A DNA stretch of 64,000 bases from Prescottella equi (GCF_020171745.1 NZ_JAIVAH010000028.1:1-64000), one strand, 5' to 3'; shown: positions 1 through 10,103, counted from the stretch's first letter. The notes: generated by a model from the sequence alone, not told the origin. Translations and numbers: made by a program.

Positions 1-41
1 AGTGGCGCCGGCGAGGGATGAGGGATCTCGCCGGCGCCACT
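1..41. terminator. Perfect hairpin at the window edge, downstream of cyp125
   Basis: Two perfectly complementary 15-base arms (AGTGGCGCCGGCGAG and its reverse complement) enclose an 11-base loop. The hairpin lies 20 bases past the cyp125 stop codon, so it probably terminates cyp125. No T-run follows within the window. The partner gene to the left is not visible. Confidence 0.7.
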
Positions 42-60
42 GCGCCTGTGGGTGTCGAAG

Positions 61-1314
61 CTAGTGCTTGACCGGGCAACCGCCGGTCTTGTAGTCGACC
101 TGGTACTCCTTGATGCCGTTGAGCCAGCCCGAGCGCAGGCGACGGGTGTCGCCGGCCTCGGTGATGTCCGGCAGGAAGTCGGCGATCGCGTTGAAGATCA
201 GCTCGATCTCCATGCGAGCGAGGTTGGCGCCCAGGCAGTAGTGCGCGCCGGTGCCGCCGAACGACAGGTGCGGGTTGGGGTCGCGGGTGATGTCGAACGA
301 GTGCGGGTTCTCGAACACGTCCTCGTCGAAGTTGGCCGAGACGTAGCTCATCACCACGCGCTGGCCCTTCTTGATCGCGACGCCGCCGATCTCGGTGTCC
401 TCGAGCGCGGTGCGCTGGAACGACGCGACCGGGGTGGCCCAACGGATGACCTCGTCGGCCATCGTCTTCGGGCGCTCCTTCTTGAACAACTCCCACTGCT
501 CGGGGTTGTCCATGAACGCCTTCATGCCGTGCGTCGTGGCGTTGCGGGTGGTCTCGTTGCCGGCCACCGCCAGCACGATCACGAAGAAGCCGAACTCCTC
601 CGGGCTGAGCACGTCACCGTCGACGTCCGCCTCGATGAGGGTCGTGACGAGGTCGTCGGCCGGGTTCTCCTTGCGGGCCTCCGCCATCTGGTAGGCGTAG
701 CCGAGGATCTCCATCGACGCGGCGGCCGGATCGATGTCCGCGAACTCCGGGTCGTCGTACGAGGTCATCTGGTTGGACCACTCGAAGACCTTGCCGCGAT
801 CCTCCTGCGGCACACCGATGAGCTCGGCGATGGCCTGCAGCGGCAGCTCCGCGGCGACCTGGGTGACGAAGTCGCCGCTACCCTCCGCAGCGGCGGCCTT
901 GACGATGGCCTCGGCGCGGGACTGCAGCTCGGCCTTGAGACCGTTGATCGCGCGGGGCGTGAAGCCGCGGGCGACGAGCTTGCGCAGCTTGGTGTGCTCC
1001 GGTGCGTCCTTGTTCAGGAGCACGAAGCGCTGCAGCTCGATCTGCGCACGCTCCATGTCGTCGTTGAAGCGCGGGATCGCGGTGTTCTCCCACGTGGAGA
1101 ACACGTCGCTGCGCTGCGAGACGTCACGGATGTCCTCGTGCCGGGTGACGAGCCAGTAGCCGCCGTCGTTGAAGCCGCCGACACCGTCCGGCTGCTCGAC
1201 CCAGAACACGGGCTCGGTCTTCCGCACCTCGGCGAGCTCTGCGACCGGGATCCGGTGTGCGTAGATGTCAGGATCCGTAAAGTCGAAACCTGCGGGAATG
1301 TTGGGCTGCGCCAC
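61..1314 (-). CDS. cyp125: Cytochrome P450 CYP125, steroid C26/C27 monooxygenase
   Basis: This 417-residue cytosolic P450 starts side-chain catabolism by oxidising the terminal methyl (C26/C27) of cholesterol or cholestenone to the alcohol and on to the acid, using ferredoxin electrons. The sequence shows the I-helix oxygen-activation motif AGNETTRN, the K-helix ExxR region, and the haem loop FGGTGAHYCLG with Cys360 as the thiolate ligand. The GTG start at 1312-1314 follows a GGAG ribosome site. It is divergent from fadA5 across a 175-base promoter with two KstR sites, the same arrangement as Rv3545c/Rv3546, which supports the CYP125 assignment over other P450s. Confidence 0.95.
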   Translation of the reverse strand: MAQPNIPAGFDFTDPDIYAHRIPVAELAEVRKTEPVFWVEQPDGVGGFNDGGYWLVTRHEDIRDVSQRSDVFSTWENTAIPRFNDDMERAQIELQRFVLLNKDAPEHTKLRKLVARGFTPRAINGLKAELQSRAEAIVKAAAAEGSGDFVTQVAAELPLQAIAELIGVPQEDRGKVFEWSNQMTSYDDPEFADIDPAAASMEILGYAYQMAEARKENPADDLVTTLIEADVDGDVLSPEEFGFFVIVLAVAGNETTRNATTHGMKAFMDNPEQWELFKKERPKTMADEVIRWATPVASFQRTALEDTEIGGVAIKKGQRVVMSYVSANFDEDVFENPHSFDITRDPNPHLSFGGTGAHYCLGANLARMEIELIFNAIADFLPDITEAGDTRRLRSGWLNGIKEYQVDYKTGGCPVKH

Positions 1315-1354
1315 TGCTGTCTCCTGCCCTCGCGGTCAGGCCCGCGAAGTGATG

Positions 1355-1368
1355 TGGAACACGTTCTA
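1355..1368. promoter_or_regulatory. KstR operator, cyp125 side
   Basis: TGGAACACGTTCTA matches the published KstR consensus TnnAACnnGTTnnA at all fixed positions. It lies about 40 bases upstream of the cyp125 GTG. KstR is the TetR repressor of upper cholesterol catabolism, released by steroid CoA thioesters; kstR itself is not in this window. Confidence 0.85.
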
Positions 1369-1443
1369 CATGCATTGAATCACAGTGCGTCGATCAGGGA
1401 AAGACTAGGCAAAAATCAACCCACCGGGCGCTTGCCCGGCAGG

Positions 1444-1457
1444 GAGAACTTGTTCTA
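1444..1457. promoter_or_regulatory. KstR operator, fadA5 side
   Basis: GAGAACTTGTTCTA matches the KstR consensus except for the first T. It lies 33 bases upstream of the fadA5 GTG. Having two sites in one divergent intergenic region suggests separate repression of cyp125 and fadA5. Confidence 0.75.
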
Positions 1458-1477
1458 CTTTTCGAAGTAGAGAGTGA

Positions 1478-3140
<1,663 letters not shown>

Positions 3141-3241
3141 CTTTCGGCCCTCCCCCGCGCGGCCTCGGACGGGAATAATGGTGGACGACGCCCGGCATAT
3201 CGGCGCCGGGCACACCGGTTCTCGAGGAGGAATGTCTCAAC

Positions 3242-3913
3242 ATGACCGTGAAGAACCACGACCAGGTGATCGACCGGCGCGAGATCGCTTCGGCCCTGCT
3301 GAAGGCACTCGACCGGCGCCACGAAGTCCTGGACGCCATCGTCGAGAGCAAGGATCGTGAGGCCGCCGTCGCGGCCGTCCGCGACCTGCTCGACACGTCG
3401 GATTTCTGCGCCGAGGCCGTACTGGGCCTGCGCTTCGACCGCCTGACGGTCAAGGAACGCGACCGTATCCGCACCGAACTCGAGGATCTCGACGCGACGC
3501 TGCAGTGGCTACCCGAGCAGCGCCCGTACAGCACGGGTGCGGGAGTTCGCGTGCGCCCGTTCACCGATTCCGACGCGGACACCGCACTGTTCCGGGCGCG
3601 GTCCACGGAGCGCTTCGACGAGTCCGGCTCGCCGTGGAGCGCGGACCGCGTCGAGCAGGAACGCCAGGACGGCCTGAAGCGCATCGACGACGAGTCGGCG
3701 GCATGGTTCGTCGCGGAATGCACGACGGGTGACGAACCGAGCAGCGTCGGCCTGGTGTTCGGCGAACTGGCCGGCAACGAGGTGGACGTCGCGGTCTGGG
3801 TGGCGCCCGACGCCCGCAAGCAGGGCTACGGCACCGCGTCGCTCAAGCAGGCCCGCAGTGAACTGGCCGCGTATTTCCCGGGCACCGTGCTGATCGTCCG
3901 CACCCCCGCCTGA
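3242..3913 (+). CDS. GyrA-arm-like domain fused to a GNAT acetyltransferase domain
   Basis: This 223-residue protein has two parts. Residues 15-90 resemble the helical arm of DNA gyrase/topoisomerase IV subunit A: a LLKALDxxxEVLxAI helix, then an AEAVLGLRFDRLTxxERDRI helix where GyrA has QAQAILDMxLxRLxxxE. Residues 98-223 form a GNAT-like domain with the acetyl-CoA loop ARKQGYGTA (191-199). The protein ends soon after motif A, so the usual GNAT motif B is shortened or absent. The ATG follows a strong GAGGAGG site. It sits between ddn and the convergent SDR, where M. tuberculosis has no equivalent gene. Substrate unknown; the N-terminal similarity was judged by eye. Confidence 0.75.
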   Translation: MTVKNHDQVIDRREIASALLKALDRRHEVLDAIVESKDREAAVAAVRDLLDTSDFCAEAVLGLRFDRLTVKERDRIRTELEDLDATLQWLPEQRPYSTGAGVRVRPFTDSDADTALFRARSTERFDESGSPWSADRVEQERQDGLKRIDDESAAWFVAECTTGDEPSSVGLVFGELAGNEVDVAVWVAPDARKQGYGTASLKQARSELAAYFPGTVLIVRTPA

Positions 3914-3930
3914 ACGACCCTCGGAAACGG

Positions 3931-3965
3931 ACAACGCCCGTGCGCACGAAGCGCACGGGCGTTGT
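3931..3965. terminator. Bidirectional hairpin between convergent genes
   Basis: Perfect 15-base arms ACAACGCCCGTGCGC and its complement flank a 5-base loop, between the GNAT gene (+) and the SDR gene (-). It can serve both strands. Confidence 0.85.
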
Positions 3966-3979
3966 CGTCACTGCGTGAC

Positions 3980-4894
3980 TTACGCGCCGTAGACCGGCGT
4001 CGGGACCTCGGCCTTGGCCAGCAGGTCGGCGACGACCGGGCCCAGCTCCTTGGGATCCCAGCGGTCACCCTTGTCCTGGGTGGGGCCGTGGCGCCAGCCC
4101 TCGGCGACCGTGATCTTGCCGCCCTCGACCTCGAAGACGCGTCCGGTGACGTCCTTCGACTCGGCGGAGCCCAGCCACACGACCAGCGGGGAGATGTTCT
4201 CCGGCGCCATCGCGTCGAAGCCCTCCTCCGGAGCGGCCATCGCCTCGGCCATGGCGCCACCGGCACCGACGGTCATGCGGGTGCGGGCCGCGGGGGCGAT
4301 CGCGTTGACGGAGACGCCGTAGTTCTTCAGCTCGGCGGCGGCCTGGATGGTCATCTCGGCGATGCCGGCCTTGGCCGCGGCGTAGTTGCCCTGGCCGATG
4401 GAGCCCTGCAGGCCCGCGCCCGAGCTGGTGTTGATGATGCGGGCGTCGACCGGGCGTCCGGCCTTGGACTCGGCACGCCAGTACGCGGCGGCGTGGCGCA
4501 GCGGGGCGAAGTGGCCCTTGAGGTGCACGCGGATGACCGCGTCCCACTCCTGCTCGCTCATGCCGACGAGCATGCGGTCACGCAGGAAGCCCGCGTTGTT
4601 GACCAGGATGTCCAGGCCACCGAAGGTGTCGATGGCGGTCTGGATCAGGTTCTGGGCACCCTCCCACGACGCGACGTCGTCACCGTTGGTGACGGCCTCG
4701 CCGCCGGCGGCCTTGATCTCCGCGACGACCTGCTCGGCCGGGGTCTCGCCGGTGTTGGAGCCGTCGCCGCCGACACCGATGTCGTTGACGACGACCTTGG
4801 CGCCCTCGGCCGCGAAGGCCAGTGCGTGGGCGCGACCGATTCCACGGCCGGCGCCGGTGATGATGACGACTCGGCCGTCAAGCAAACCGCTCAC
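3980..4894 (-). CDS. Short-chain dehydrogenase, Rv3548c-type, in the KstR2 regulon
   Basis: This 304-residue SDR resembles the dehydrogenase domain of 17-beta-HSD type 4 multifunctional enzymes. It shows the dinucleotide motif TGAGRGIGRAHALAFA, then NNAG, a catalytic Ser in NTSSGAG and YAAAK (Tyr/Lys). About 50 residues follow the normal core. Its GTG at 4892-4894 overlaps the TGA of the upstream SDR as GTGA, so the two are translationally coupled, as in Rv3549c-Rv3548c. It is expected to oxidise or reduce a hydroxyacyl-CoA intermediate of HIP or side-chain breakdown; the exact step is not assigned here. Confidence 0.88.
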   Translation of the reverse strand: MSGLLDGRVVIITGAGRGIGRAHALAFAAEGAKVVVNDIGVGGDGSNTGETPAEQVVAEIKAAGGEAVTNGDDVASWEGAQNLIQTAIDTFGGLDILVNNAGFLRDRMLVGMSEQEWDAVIRVHLKGHFAPLRHAAAYWRAESKAGRPVDARIINTSSGAGLQGSIGQGNYAAAKAGIAEMTIQAAAELKNYGVSVNAIAPAARTRMTVGAGGAMAEAMAAPEEGFDAMAPENISPLVVWLGSAESKDVTGRVFEVEGGKITVAEGWRHGPTQDKGDRWDPKELGPVVADLLAKAEVPTPVYGA

Positions 4895-5676
4895 TTGTTC
4901 TCCTCTGTAGTTGCCGCGGCCAGGAAGGCCGGGCGCTCGCCGCCGCCGTGGACGGTAAGGGTCGATCCGCTGACGTAGGCCGCCAGCGGGGATGCCAGGA
5001 ATGTCGCACAGTTGCCGATGTCCTCGGGACGGGCCATCCGACCCAGCGGGACGGTGGCGCCGACCGCGTCGATGCCGGCGTCGTCGCCGTAGTGCAGGTG
5101 GCTCAGCTCGGTCTGGACCAGGCCGACGACGATCGAGTTGACCCGCACCTTGGGGGCCCACTCGACGGACAGGCTGGCCGAGAGCGAGTCGATACCGGCC
5201 TTGGCCGCGCCGTACGCCGCGGTGCCCGGGGAGGGCCGACTGCCGCTGACGGAGGAGATCATCACGATCGATCCCCCGTCCTCCTGCTTCTGCATGACCG
5301 CGTTGGCGATCTGCGAGAGCAGCAGGGGCGCGAGCAGATTGAGCTCGACGATCTTGGAATGGAACTTGGGGCTGGCGTCGGCCGCCATCGCGAACGGGGC
5401 ACCGCCGGCGTTGTTGACGACGGAGTCCAGGCGGCCGTACTTCGCCACGATCTGATCGACCATCGACTGCACCTGCTCGGGGTCCCGGACGTCGCACGCG
5501 ATGAAGTTGACACCGCGGCCGTCGACCTCGATGGGCTCGGCAGTGTCTTCCCTCGGGCGCCGCGCACACGTCACGACCGTCGCCCCCGCACGCAGGAAGG
5601 ACCGGCTGATTCCGGCACCGATTCCGCGCACCCCGCCGGTCACCAGTACGACCTTGCCTTCGAGACCGAGATCCAC
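4891..5676 (-). CDS. Short-chain dehydrogenase, Rv3549c-type, in the KstR2 regulon
   Basis: This 261-residue SDR has the cofactor motif TGGVRGIGAGIS, NNAG, a catalytic Ser in ISSVSG and YGAAK. The GTG at 5674-5676 is chosen because an AGGGAGG site lies just upstream; longer in-frame starts run through the operator region. It is first in a two-SDR operon read leftward from a KstR2-type operator shared with the divergent echA20. The layout matches Rv3549c/Rv3550 of M. tuberculosis. A role in C/D-ring degradation is inferred from regulation and neighbours, without a defined substrate. Confidence 0.87.
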   Translation of the reverse strand: MDLGLEGKVVLVTGGVRGIGAGISRSFLRAGATVVTCARRPREDTAEPIEVDGRGVNFIACDVRDPEQVQSMVDQIVAKYGRLDSVVNNAGGAPFAMAADASPKFHSKIVELNLLAPLLLSQIANAVMQKQEDGGSIVMISSVSGSRPSPGTAAYGAAKAGIDSLSASLSVEWAPKVRVNSIVVGLVQTELSHLHYGDDAGIDAVGATVPLGRMARPEDIGNCATFLASPLAAYVSGSTLTVHGGGERPAFLAAATTEENK

Positions 5677-5728
5677 CTTGTTCCTCCCTGAAGCGGCACG
5701 GGTCATTCGCACCCGTCTGTGATAACTT

Positions 5729-5746
5729 ACCAAGCAATCGCTTGGT
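5729..5746. promoter_or_regulatory. kstR2 operator: KstR2-type operator between the SDR operon and echA20-ipdABC
   Basis: ACCAAGCAATCGCTTGGT is an 18-base inverted repeat with perfect 7-base arms ACCAAGC/GCTTGGT. Each half fits one side of the published KstR2 motif AnCAAGnnCTTGnT. It sits between divergent starts at 5676 and 5774 and closely resembles the sites at 20800 and 22961. KstR2 is released by HIP-CoA, so this would control both operons. Confidence 0.85.
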
Positions 5747-5773
5747 TCGGTCAATAGACGTAAGGAACATGCC

Positions 5774-6559
5774 ATGGGCATCACTTCGACCTCGGACGGT
5801 GCCGGGATCACCACGGTCACCGTCGACTACCCGCCGGTGAACGCCATCCCGTCCAAGGGCTGGTTCGAGTTGGCCGACGCCATCCTGGCGGCGGGCAAGG
5901 ATCCCGAGACCCACGTGGTGATCCTGCGCGCCGAGGGACGCGGCTTCAACGCCGGCGTCGACATCAAGGAAATGCAGGCCACCGAGGGTCACGGCGCCCT
6001 GATCGACGCCAACCGCGGCTGCGCGGCGGCCTTCTCCGCGGTCTACGACTGCGAGGTTCCCGTCGTGGTCGCCGTCAACGGCTTCTGCGTCGGCGGCGGC
6101 ATCGGCCTGGTCGGCAACGCGGACGTCATCGTCGCGTCCGACGACGCCATCTTCGGCCTGCCCGAGGTGGACCGCGGCGCGCTGGGCGCGGCCACGCACC
6201 TCGCGCGCCTGGTCCCGCAGCACATGATGCGCACGCTGTACTACACGGCGAAGAACGTCGACGCCCAGACGCTCAAGCACTTCGGTTCCGTGTACGACGT
6301 CGTCCCGCGCGCCGAGCTCGACGCCTGCGCGCTGAAGATCGCCGGCGAGATCGCCGCCAAGGACACCCGGGTCATCCGGCGTGCCAAGGAAGCCATCAAC
6401 CGCATCGACGTGATGGACGTGCACACGAGCTACCGGATCGAGCAGGGCTTCACGTTCGAGCTCAACCTGGCCGGCGTCGCCGACGAGCACCGCGACGAGT
6501 TCGTCGCCACCGGCAAGCCGAAGTCGAACACCACCGCACCCAAGGGAGACAGCAAGTAA
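5774..6559 (+). CDS. echA20: EchA20, crotonase-fold hydrolase of steroid ring D
   Basis: This 261-residue crotonase-superfamily protein matches EchA20 (Rv3550), which hydrolytically opens ring D of the bicyclic HIEC-CoA intermediate derived from HIP-CoA. The oxyanion-hole segments are visible as EGRGFNAGVDIKEM and NGFCVGGGIGLVGNADVIVA, followed by LPEVDRGALGA. An AAGGA site precedes the ATG. It is first in the rightward operon echA20-ipdA-ipdB-ipdC, directly downstream of the KstR2 operator; its TAA overlaps the ipdA ATG as TAATG. Assignment rests on family, operon and order. Confidence 0.92.
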   Translation: MGITSTSDGAGITTVTVDYPPVNAIPSKGWFELADAILAAGKDPETHVVILRAEGRGFNAGVDIKEMQATEGHGALIDANRGCAAAFSAVYDCEVPVVVAVNGFCVGGGIGLVGNADVIVASDDAIFGLPEVDRGALGAATHLARLVPQHMMRTLYYTAKNVDAQTLKHFGSVYDVVPRAELDACALKIAGEIAAKDTRVIRRAKEAINRIDVMDVHTSYRIEQGFTFELNLAGVADEHRDEFVATGKPKSNTTAPKGDSK

Positions 6560-7449
6560 TGGCTGAGAAGCGCGAAAAGCGCCGCTCACTGGATGAGGCA
6601 GTCGCCGGTATCCAGAGCGGGATGACCATCGGCATCGGCGGCTGGGGCTCGCGGCGCAAGCCGATGGCCCTCGTGCGTGCGCTGCTGCGCAGCGACGTCA
6701 AGGACCTGACCGTCGTCGGGTACCTCGGCCCGGACCTCGGACTGCTGATCTCCGCAGGCAAGGTCAAGCGCGCCTACTACGGCTTCGTGTCCCTGGACTC
6801 GGCGCCGTTCTACGATCCCTGGTTCGCCCAGGCCCGCGTCGCCGGGACCATCGAGTCCCGCGAGATGGACGAGGGCATGGTCAAGGCCGGCCTGCAGGCC
6901 GCGGCCGCGCGCCTGCCGTTCATGCCGATCCGCGCCGGCCTCGGCTCGGACGCGCAGACCGTCTGGGGCGACGAGCTCAAGACCGTCGCGTCGCCGTACC
7001 CGGACGCCGACGGCCGTATCGAGTCCCTCATCGCGATGCCCGCGCTGAAGCTCGACGCCGCCCTGGTCCACCTGGACCTGGCCGACGAGCGCGGCAACGC
7101 CGCCTACACCGGCGTCGACCCGTACTTCGACGACCTGTTCTGCCTCGCGGCCGAGCAGCGCATCCTCAGCGTCGACAAGATCGTCTCGACCGAGGAGCTC
7201 GTCAAGTCGGTCCCGAATCAGGCCCTGATCCTGAACCGCTCGATGGTCGACACGGTCACCGAGGCCCCCAACGGCGCGCACTTCACCTTCGCCGGCAGCT
7301 ACAAGCGCGACGAGAAGTTCCAGCGCCACTACGCCGAGTCCGCCAAGACCCCCGAGGCATGGCAGGCGTTCGCCGAGACCTACCTGTCCGGCAGCGAGGA
7401 CGACTACCAGGCAGCCGTGCGCAAGTTCGCAGAGGAGCAGAAGTCATGA
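6559..7449 (+). CDS. ipdA: IpdA, alpha subunit of COCHEA-CoA ring-C hydrolase
   Basis: This 296-residue class I CoA-transferase-fold protein is the alpha subunit of IpdAB. In the known pathway IpdAB works as a hydrolase that opens the last steroid ring (COCHEA-CoA) rather than as a CoA transferase. Typical features are the N-terminal GMTIGIGGWGSRRKPMALVRALL segment (shown here only as a family feature around residues 15-35) and LDAALVHLDLADERGN. It overlaps echA20 by one base and ipdB by four (ATGA), implying tight coupling of the two subunits. Loss of ipdAB is known to give cholesterol-dependent toxicity in Rhodococcus and mycobacteria. Confidence 0.93.
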   Translation: MAEKREKRRSLDEAVAGIQSGMTIGIGGWGSRRKPMALVRALLRSDVKDLTVVGYLGPDLGLLISAGKVKRAYYGFVSLDSAPFYDPWFAQARVAGTIESREMDEGMVKAGLQAAAARLPFMPIRAGLGSDAQTVWGDELKTVASPYPDADGRIESLIAMPALKLDAALVHLDLADERGNAAYTGVDPYFDDLFCLAAEQRILSVDKIVSTEELVKSVPNQALILNRSMVDTVTEAPNGAHFTFAGSYKRDEKFQRHYAESAKTPEAWQAFAETYLSGSEDDYQAAVRKFAEEQKS

Positions 7450-8195
7450 CCGAGGTAACCCGCGCGGAGTACTGCGCCATCGCGTGCGCCGAACTGTTCG
7501 CCGACGCCGGCGAGATCTTCGCCTCGCCCATGGCGACGCTGCCGCTGATCGGTGCCCGCCTGGCCAAGCTCACCACCGAGCCTGACCTGATCATCACCGA
7601 CGGCGAGGCCCTGATCCTGGCCGACGCCCCGGCCATCGGTGCCAGCGCACCGATCGAGGGCTACATCCCGTTCTCCAAGGTGTTCGACGTGGTCGCTTCC
7701 GGCCGTCGCCACGTGGTCATGGGTGCGAACCAGATCGACAAGTTCGGCAACCAGAACCTCTCCGCGTTCGGCCCGCTCGACAAGCCGACCCGTCAGATGT
7801 TCGGTCTGCGTGGCGCCCCCGGCAACACCATCAACCACGCCACCAGCTACTGGGTCGGCAAGCACTCCTCGCGCGTGTTCGCCGAGCAGGTCGACGTGGT
7901 GTGCGGTGTCGGCTACGACAAGGTGGACCCGGAGAACCCGGCGTTCCGCTTCCTGAAGAACCACCAGGTGGTCACCAACCTGGGTGTCTTCGACTTCCAG
8001 GGCCCCGGCCAGACGATGCGCGCGGTCACCCTGCACCCCGGCGTCACCGCCGAGGACGTCAAGGCCAACACGTCCTTCGAGATCGCCGGTCTGGACTCCG
8101 CGGGCATCACCCGTGAGCCCACCGCCGAGGAGCTTCGCCTGATCCGCGAGGTCATCGACCCGAAGAGCCTGCGTGACCGCGAGGTCTCGCTGTGA
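7446..8195 (+). CDS. ipdB: IpdB, beta subunit of COCHEA-CoA ring-C hydrolase
   Basis: This 249-residue beta subunit pairs with IpdA. CoA-transferase family-I beta motifs are visible: LIITDGEALIL, VVMGANQIDKFGNQN and the Gly-rich GLRGAPGNTINHATSYW. The ATG at 7446 overlaps the ipdA stop as ATGA; a longer in-frame extension back to 7359 would lie inside ipdA and is rejected. The gene ends by overlapping the ipdC GTG (GTGA at 8192-8195). Function is from the characterised IpdAB family and operon position. Confidence 0.93.
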   Translation: MTEVTRAEYCAIACAELFADAGEIFASPMATLPLIGARLAKLTTEPDLIITDGEALILADAPAIGASAPIEGYIPFSKVFDVVASGRRHVVMGANQIDKFGNQNLSAFGPLDKPTRQMFGLRGAPGNTINHATSYWVGKHSSRVFAEQVDVVCGVGYDKVDPENPAFRFLKNHQVVTNLGVFDFQGPGQTMRAVTLHPGVTAEDVKANTSFEIAGLDSAGITREPTAEELRLIREVIDPKSLRDREVSL

Positions 8196-9256
8196 GCCAG
8201 GTGCTGAAGACGCCGTTCACCGAGCTGGTGGGCGTCGAGCATCCGATCGTGCAGACGGGCATGGGCTGGGTCTCCGGCCCGCGCCTGACCGCGGCCACCG
8301 CCAACGCCGGCGGCCTCGGCATCCTCGCCTCGGCGACGATGACGTACGAGGAGCTCGAGGCTGCGGTCAAGAAGACCAAGCAGCTCACCGGCAAGCCGTT
8401 CGGCGTCAACATGCGCGCCGACGCGTCGGACGCCTCCAAGCGCTGCGATCTGCTGATCCGCGAGGGCGTCAAGGTTGCCTCGTTCGCGCTGGCGCCCAAG
8501 AAGGAACTGATCGCCAAGCTCAAGGACAACGGGATCGTCGTGATCCCGTCGATCGGTGCCGCCAAGCACGCCGTGAAGGTGGCCTCGTGGGGCGCCGACG
8601 CGGTGATCGTGCAGGGCGGTGAGGGCGGTGGCCACACCGGCGGTGTGGCGACGACGCTGCTGCTGCCGTCCGTGCTCGACGCGGTCGACATCCCTGTCGT
8701 CGCCGGTGGCGGCTTCTTCGACGGTCGCGGCCTGGCCGCGGCGCTGTCGTACGGTGCCGCGGGTGTCGCGATGGGCACCCGCTTCCTGCTGACGAGCGAT
8801 TCGGCGGTGCCGGACTCGGTCAAGCAGGAGTACCTCAAGCGCAGCCTGACCGACACCACGGTGTCGGTGAAGGTCGACGGCATGCCGCACCGCGTGCTCA
8901 ACACCGATCTGGTGAACGCACTCGAGAAGTCCAGCTACGCAAAGGGACTCGCCGCGGCCACCAAGAACGCGCTGAAGTTCAAGGCGATGACGGGCATGAA
9001 GTGGTCCACCCTCGCCAAGGACGGGCTCGCCATGAAGAAGTCCGGCGACCGCACGTGGCAGCAGATCATCATGGCCGCCAACACCCCGATGCTGCTCAAG
9101 GCCGGTCTGGTCGAGGGCAACACGGAGGCCGGCGTGCTCGCGTCCGGTCAGGTGGTCGGCATGATCGACGACCTGCCCAGCTGCCAGGAACTGATCGACC
9201 GCATCATGGCCGACGCCGTGAAGCGCATCGATGCACTTGGAGACCTCAAGGCCTGA
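8192..9256 (+). CDS. ipdC: IpdC, flavin-dependent oxidoreductase of HIP-CoA degradation
   Basis: This 354-residue TIM-barrel flavoprotein belongs to the nitronate monooxygenase/2-nitropropane dioxygenase-like family. It shows the N-terminal PIVQTGMGWVSG, the central VQGGEGGGHTGG and the FMN-phosphate loop PVVAGGGFFDGRGLAAAL with GAAGVAMGTRFL. IpdC (Rv3553) is required for 5-hydroxy-HIC-CoA metabolism during C/D-ring breakdown. The GTG start overlaps the ipdB stop by four bases. It is last in the echA20-ipdABC operon, which ends at a strong hairpin 18 bases downstream. Confidence 0.9.
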   Translation: MSQVLKTPFTELVGVEHPIVQTGMGWVSGPRLTAATANAGGLGILASATMTYEELEAAVKKTKQLTGKPFGVNMRADASDASKRCDLLIREGVKVASFALAPKKELIAKLKDNGIVVIPSIGAAKHAVKVASWGADAVIVQGGEGGGHTGGVATTLLLPSVLDAVDIPVVAGGGFFDGRGLAAALSYGAAGVAMGTRFLLTSDSAVPDSVKQEYLKRSLTDTTVSVKVDGMPHRVLNTDLVNALEKSSYAKGLAAATKNALKFKAMTGMKWSTLAKDGLAMKKSGDRTWQQIIMAANTPMLLKAGLVEGNTEAGVLASGQVVGMIDDLPSCQELIDRIMADAVKRIDALGDLKA

Positions 9257-9273
9257 TCGGCCGGTTCTCCACC

Positions 9274-9316
9274 GAAGGGACCCTTCCCGCGCCACCAGCG
9301 CGCGGAGGGTCCCTTC
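9274..9316. terminator. 43-bp hairpin, member 1 of a recurrent family
   Basis: The element starts with GAAGGGACCCTTC and ends with GAGGGTCCCTTC, with GC-rich inner arms and a CCACCAGCGC-type centre. It separates the convergent ipdC and ParA-like genes and is likely a bidirectional terminator. It is the same length and plan as the elements at 40932-40974 and 41604-41646. Confidence 0.8.
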
Positions 9317-9323
9317 CTCCGTT

Positions 9324-10103
9324 TCAGGCGAGTTCGCTGCTCGACTCCCCCGACCCCGGCGGGGCGAGGCGGGTGAGCAGCCCGCCTAGGACGTCGAGGG
9401 CGTCGGTCCAGGCGTCGAGGGTGGCCGGCGCCAGCCTGCGGTGGTCGAGCACGCCGGGTTGCGCGAGGGCCGCGTCGAACGGCACCTCGACGAAGCCGGC
9501 GATGCGCGGCGCGAGCGCCGACCGGATCGGCCCCAGGTCCACGGGGGCGTCCGGCATCTGGTGCGAGACGGCGACGATGGTGCGTCCGAGCACGTCGGCG
9601 CCGTAGGTGGACATCACCCAGGTGAGGGCGTCACGCATCCTGCTCAGGGGCTCGGATCGGGCGGGCGCGACGACCACCAGCGCGGCGCCGGACCGCAGCA
9701 GCGGAGCCAGTCGCGGTGAGCGCAGCGCGGTCCCGACGTCGTGGATCCGGGCGCTGTGCCGGGCCGCGAGGAGTTCGTCGACGATGGCCGGGTCGCTGGG
9801 CTGGCCGCCGCCGTTGCCGACCACGACGACGCCGGCCGACGTCAGCGCCATGTGCGCCTGGAACTGGCGGATCGAGCGGGACGCGTCGACGGCCTCGAAT
9901 CCGGTGCGGGAGAGCAGGTTGCCGCCGTCGCTGGTGGCGTCGACCGCGGAGACCTCCTTGCCGGTACCCAGCCGCAGGGCCGTGGCGAGTCCGAACGCGG
10001 TGGTGGTGGTCGCAGCGCCGCCCGAGCCGGCGACGACCACGGCCGACACCTGTTCGGGTTCGGCCACTTTCGGGACTCGGCGCAGCGACACCACGTTGTT
10101 CAT
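9324..10103 (-). CDS. MinD/ParA-like protein with a degenerate P-loop
   Basis: This 259-residue protein has the look of a SIMIBI-class (MinD/ParA) NTPase. A beta strand and glycine loop VVVAGSGGAATTTTAF (residues 22-37) stand where KGGxGKTT is expected, but the signature lysines are missing. A later strand TSAGVVVVGNGGG and the segment ALVVVAPARSEPL fit the fold. It is the last gene of a leftward three-gene set; its ATG overlaps the preceding gene's TGA as ATGA. Nucleotide hydrolysis is doubtful without the P-loop lysine. The partner membrane protein suggests a role at the envelope; function unknown. Confidence 0.7.
   Translation of the reverse strand: MNNVVSLRRVPKVAEPEQVSAVVVAGSGGAATTTTAFGLATALRLGTGKEVSAVDATSDGGNLLSRTGFEAVDASRSIRQFQAHMALTSAGVVVVGNGGGQPSDPAIVDELLAARHSARIHDVGTALRSPRLAPLLRSGAALVVVAPARSEPLSRMRDALTWVMSTYGADVLGRTIVAVSHQMPDAPVDLGPIRSALAPRIAGFVEVPFDAALAQPGVLDHRRLAPATLDAWTDALDVLGGLLTRLAPPGSGESSSELA

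Noticed and set aside
3189-3211. GCCCGGC...GCCGGGC hairpin upstream of the GyrA-GNAT gene
   Set aside because: Arms are only seven bases in a very GC-rich context, too weak to call a terminator for fadA5-ddn.
4895-6589. Leftward extension of the Rv3548c-type SDR to 869 residues
   Set aside because: It crosses the upstream SDR and the antisense of echA20. The GTG at 4894 overlapping the previous stop gives a normal SDR.
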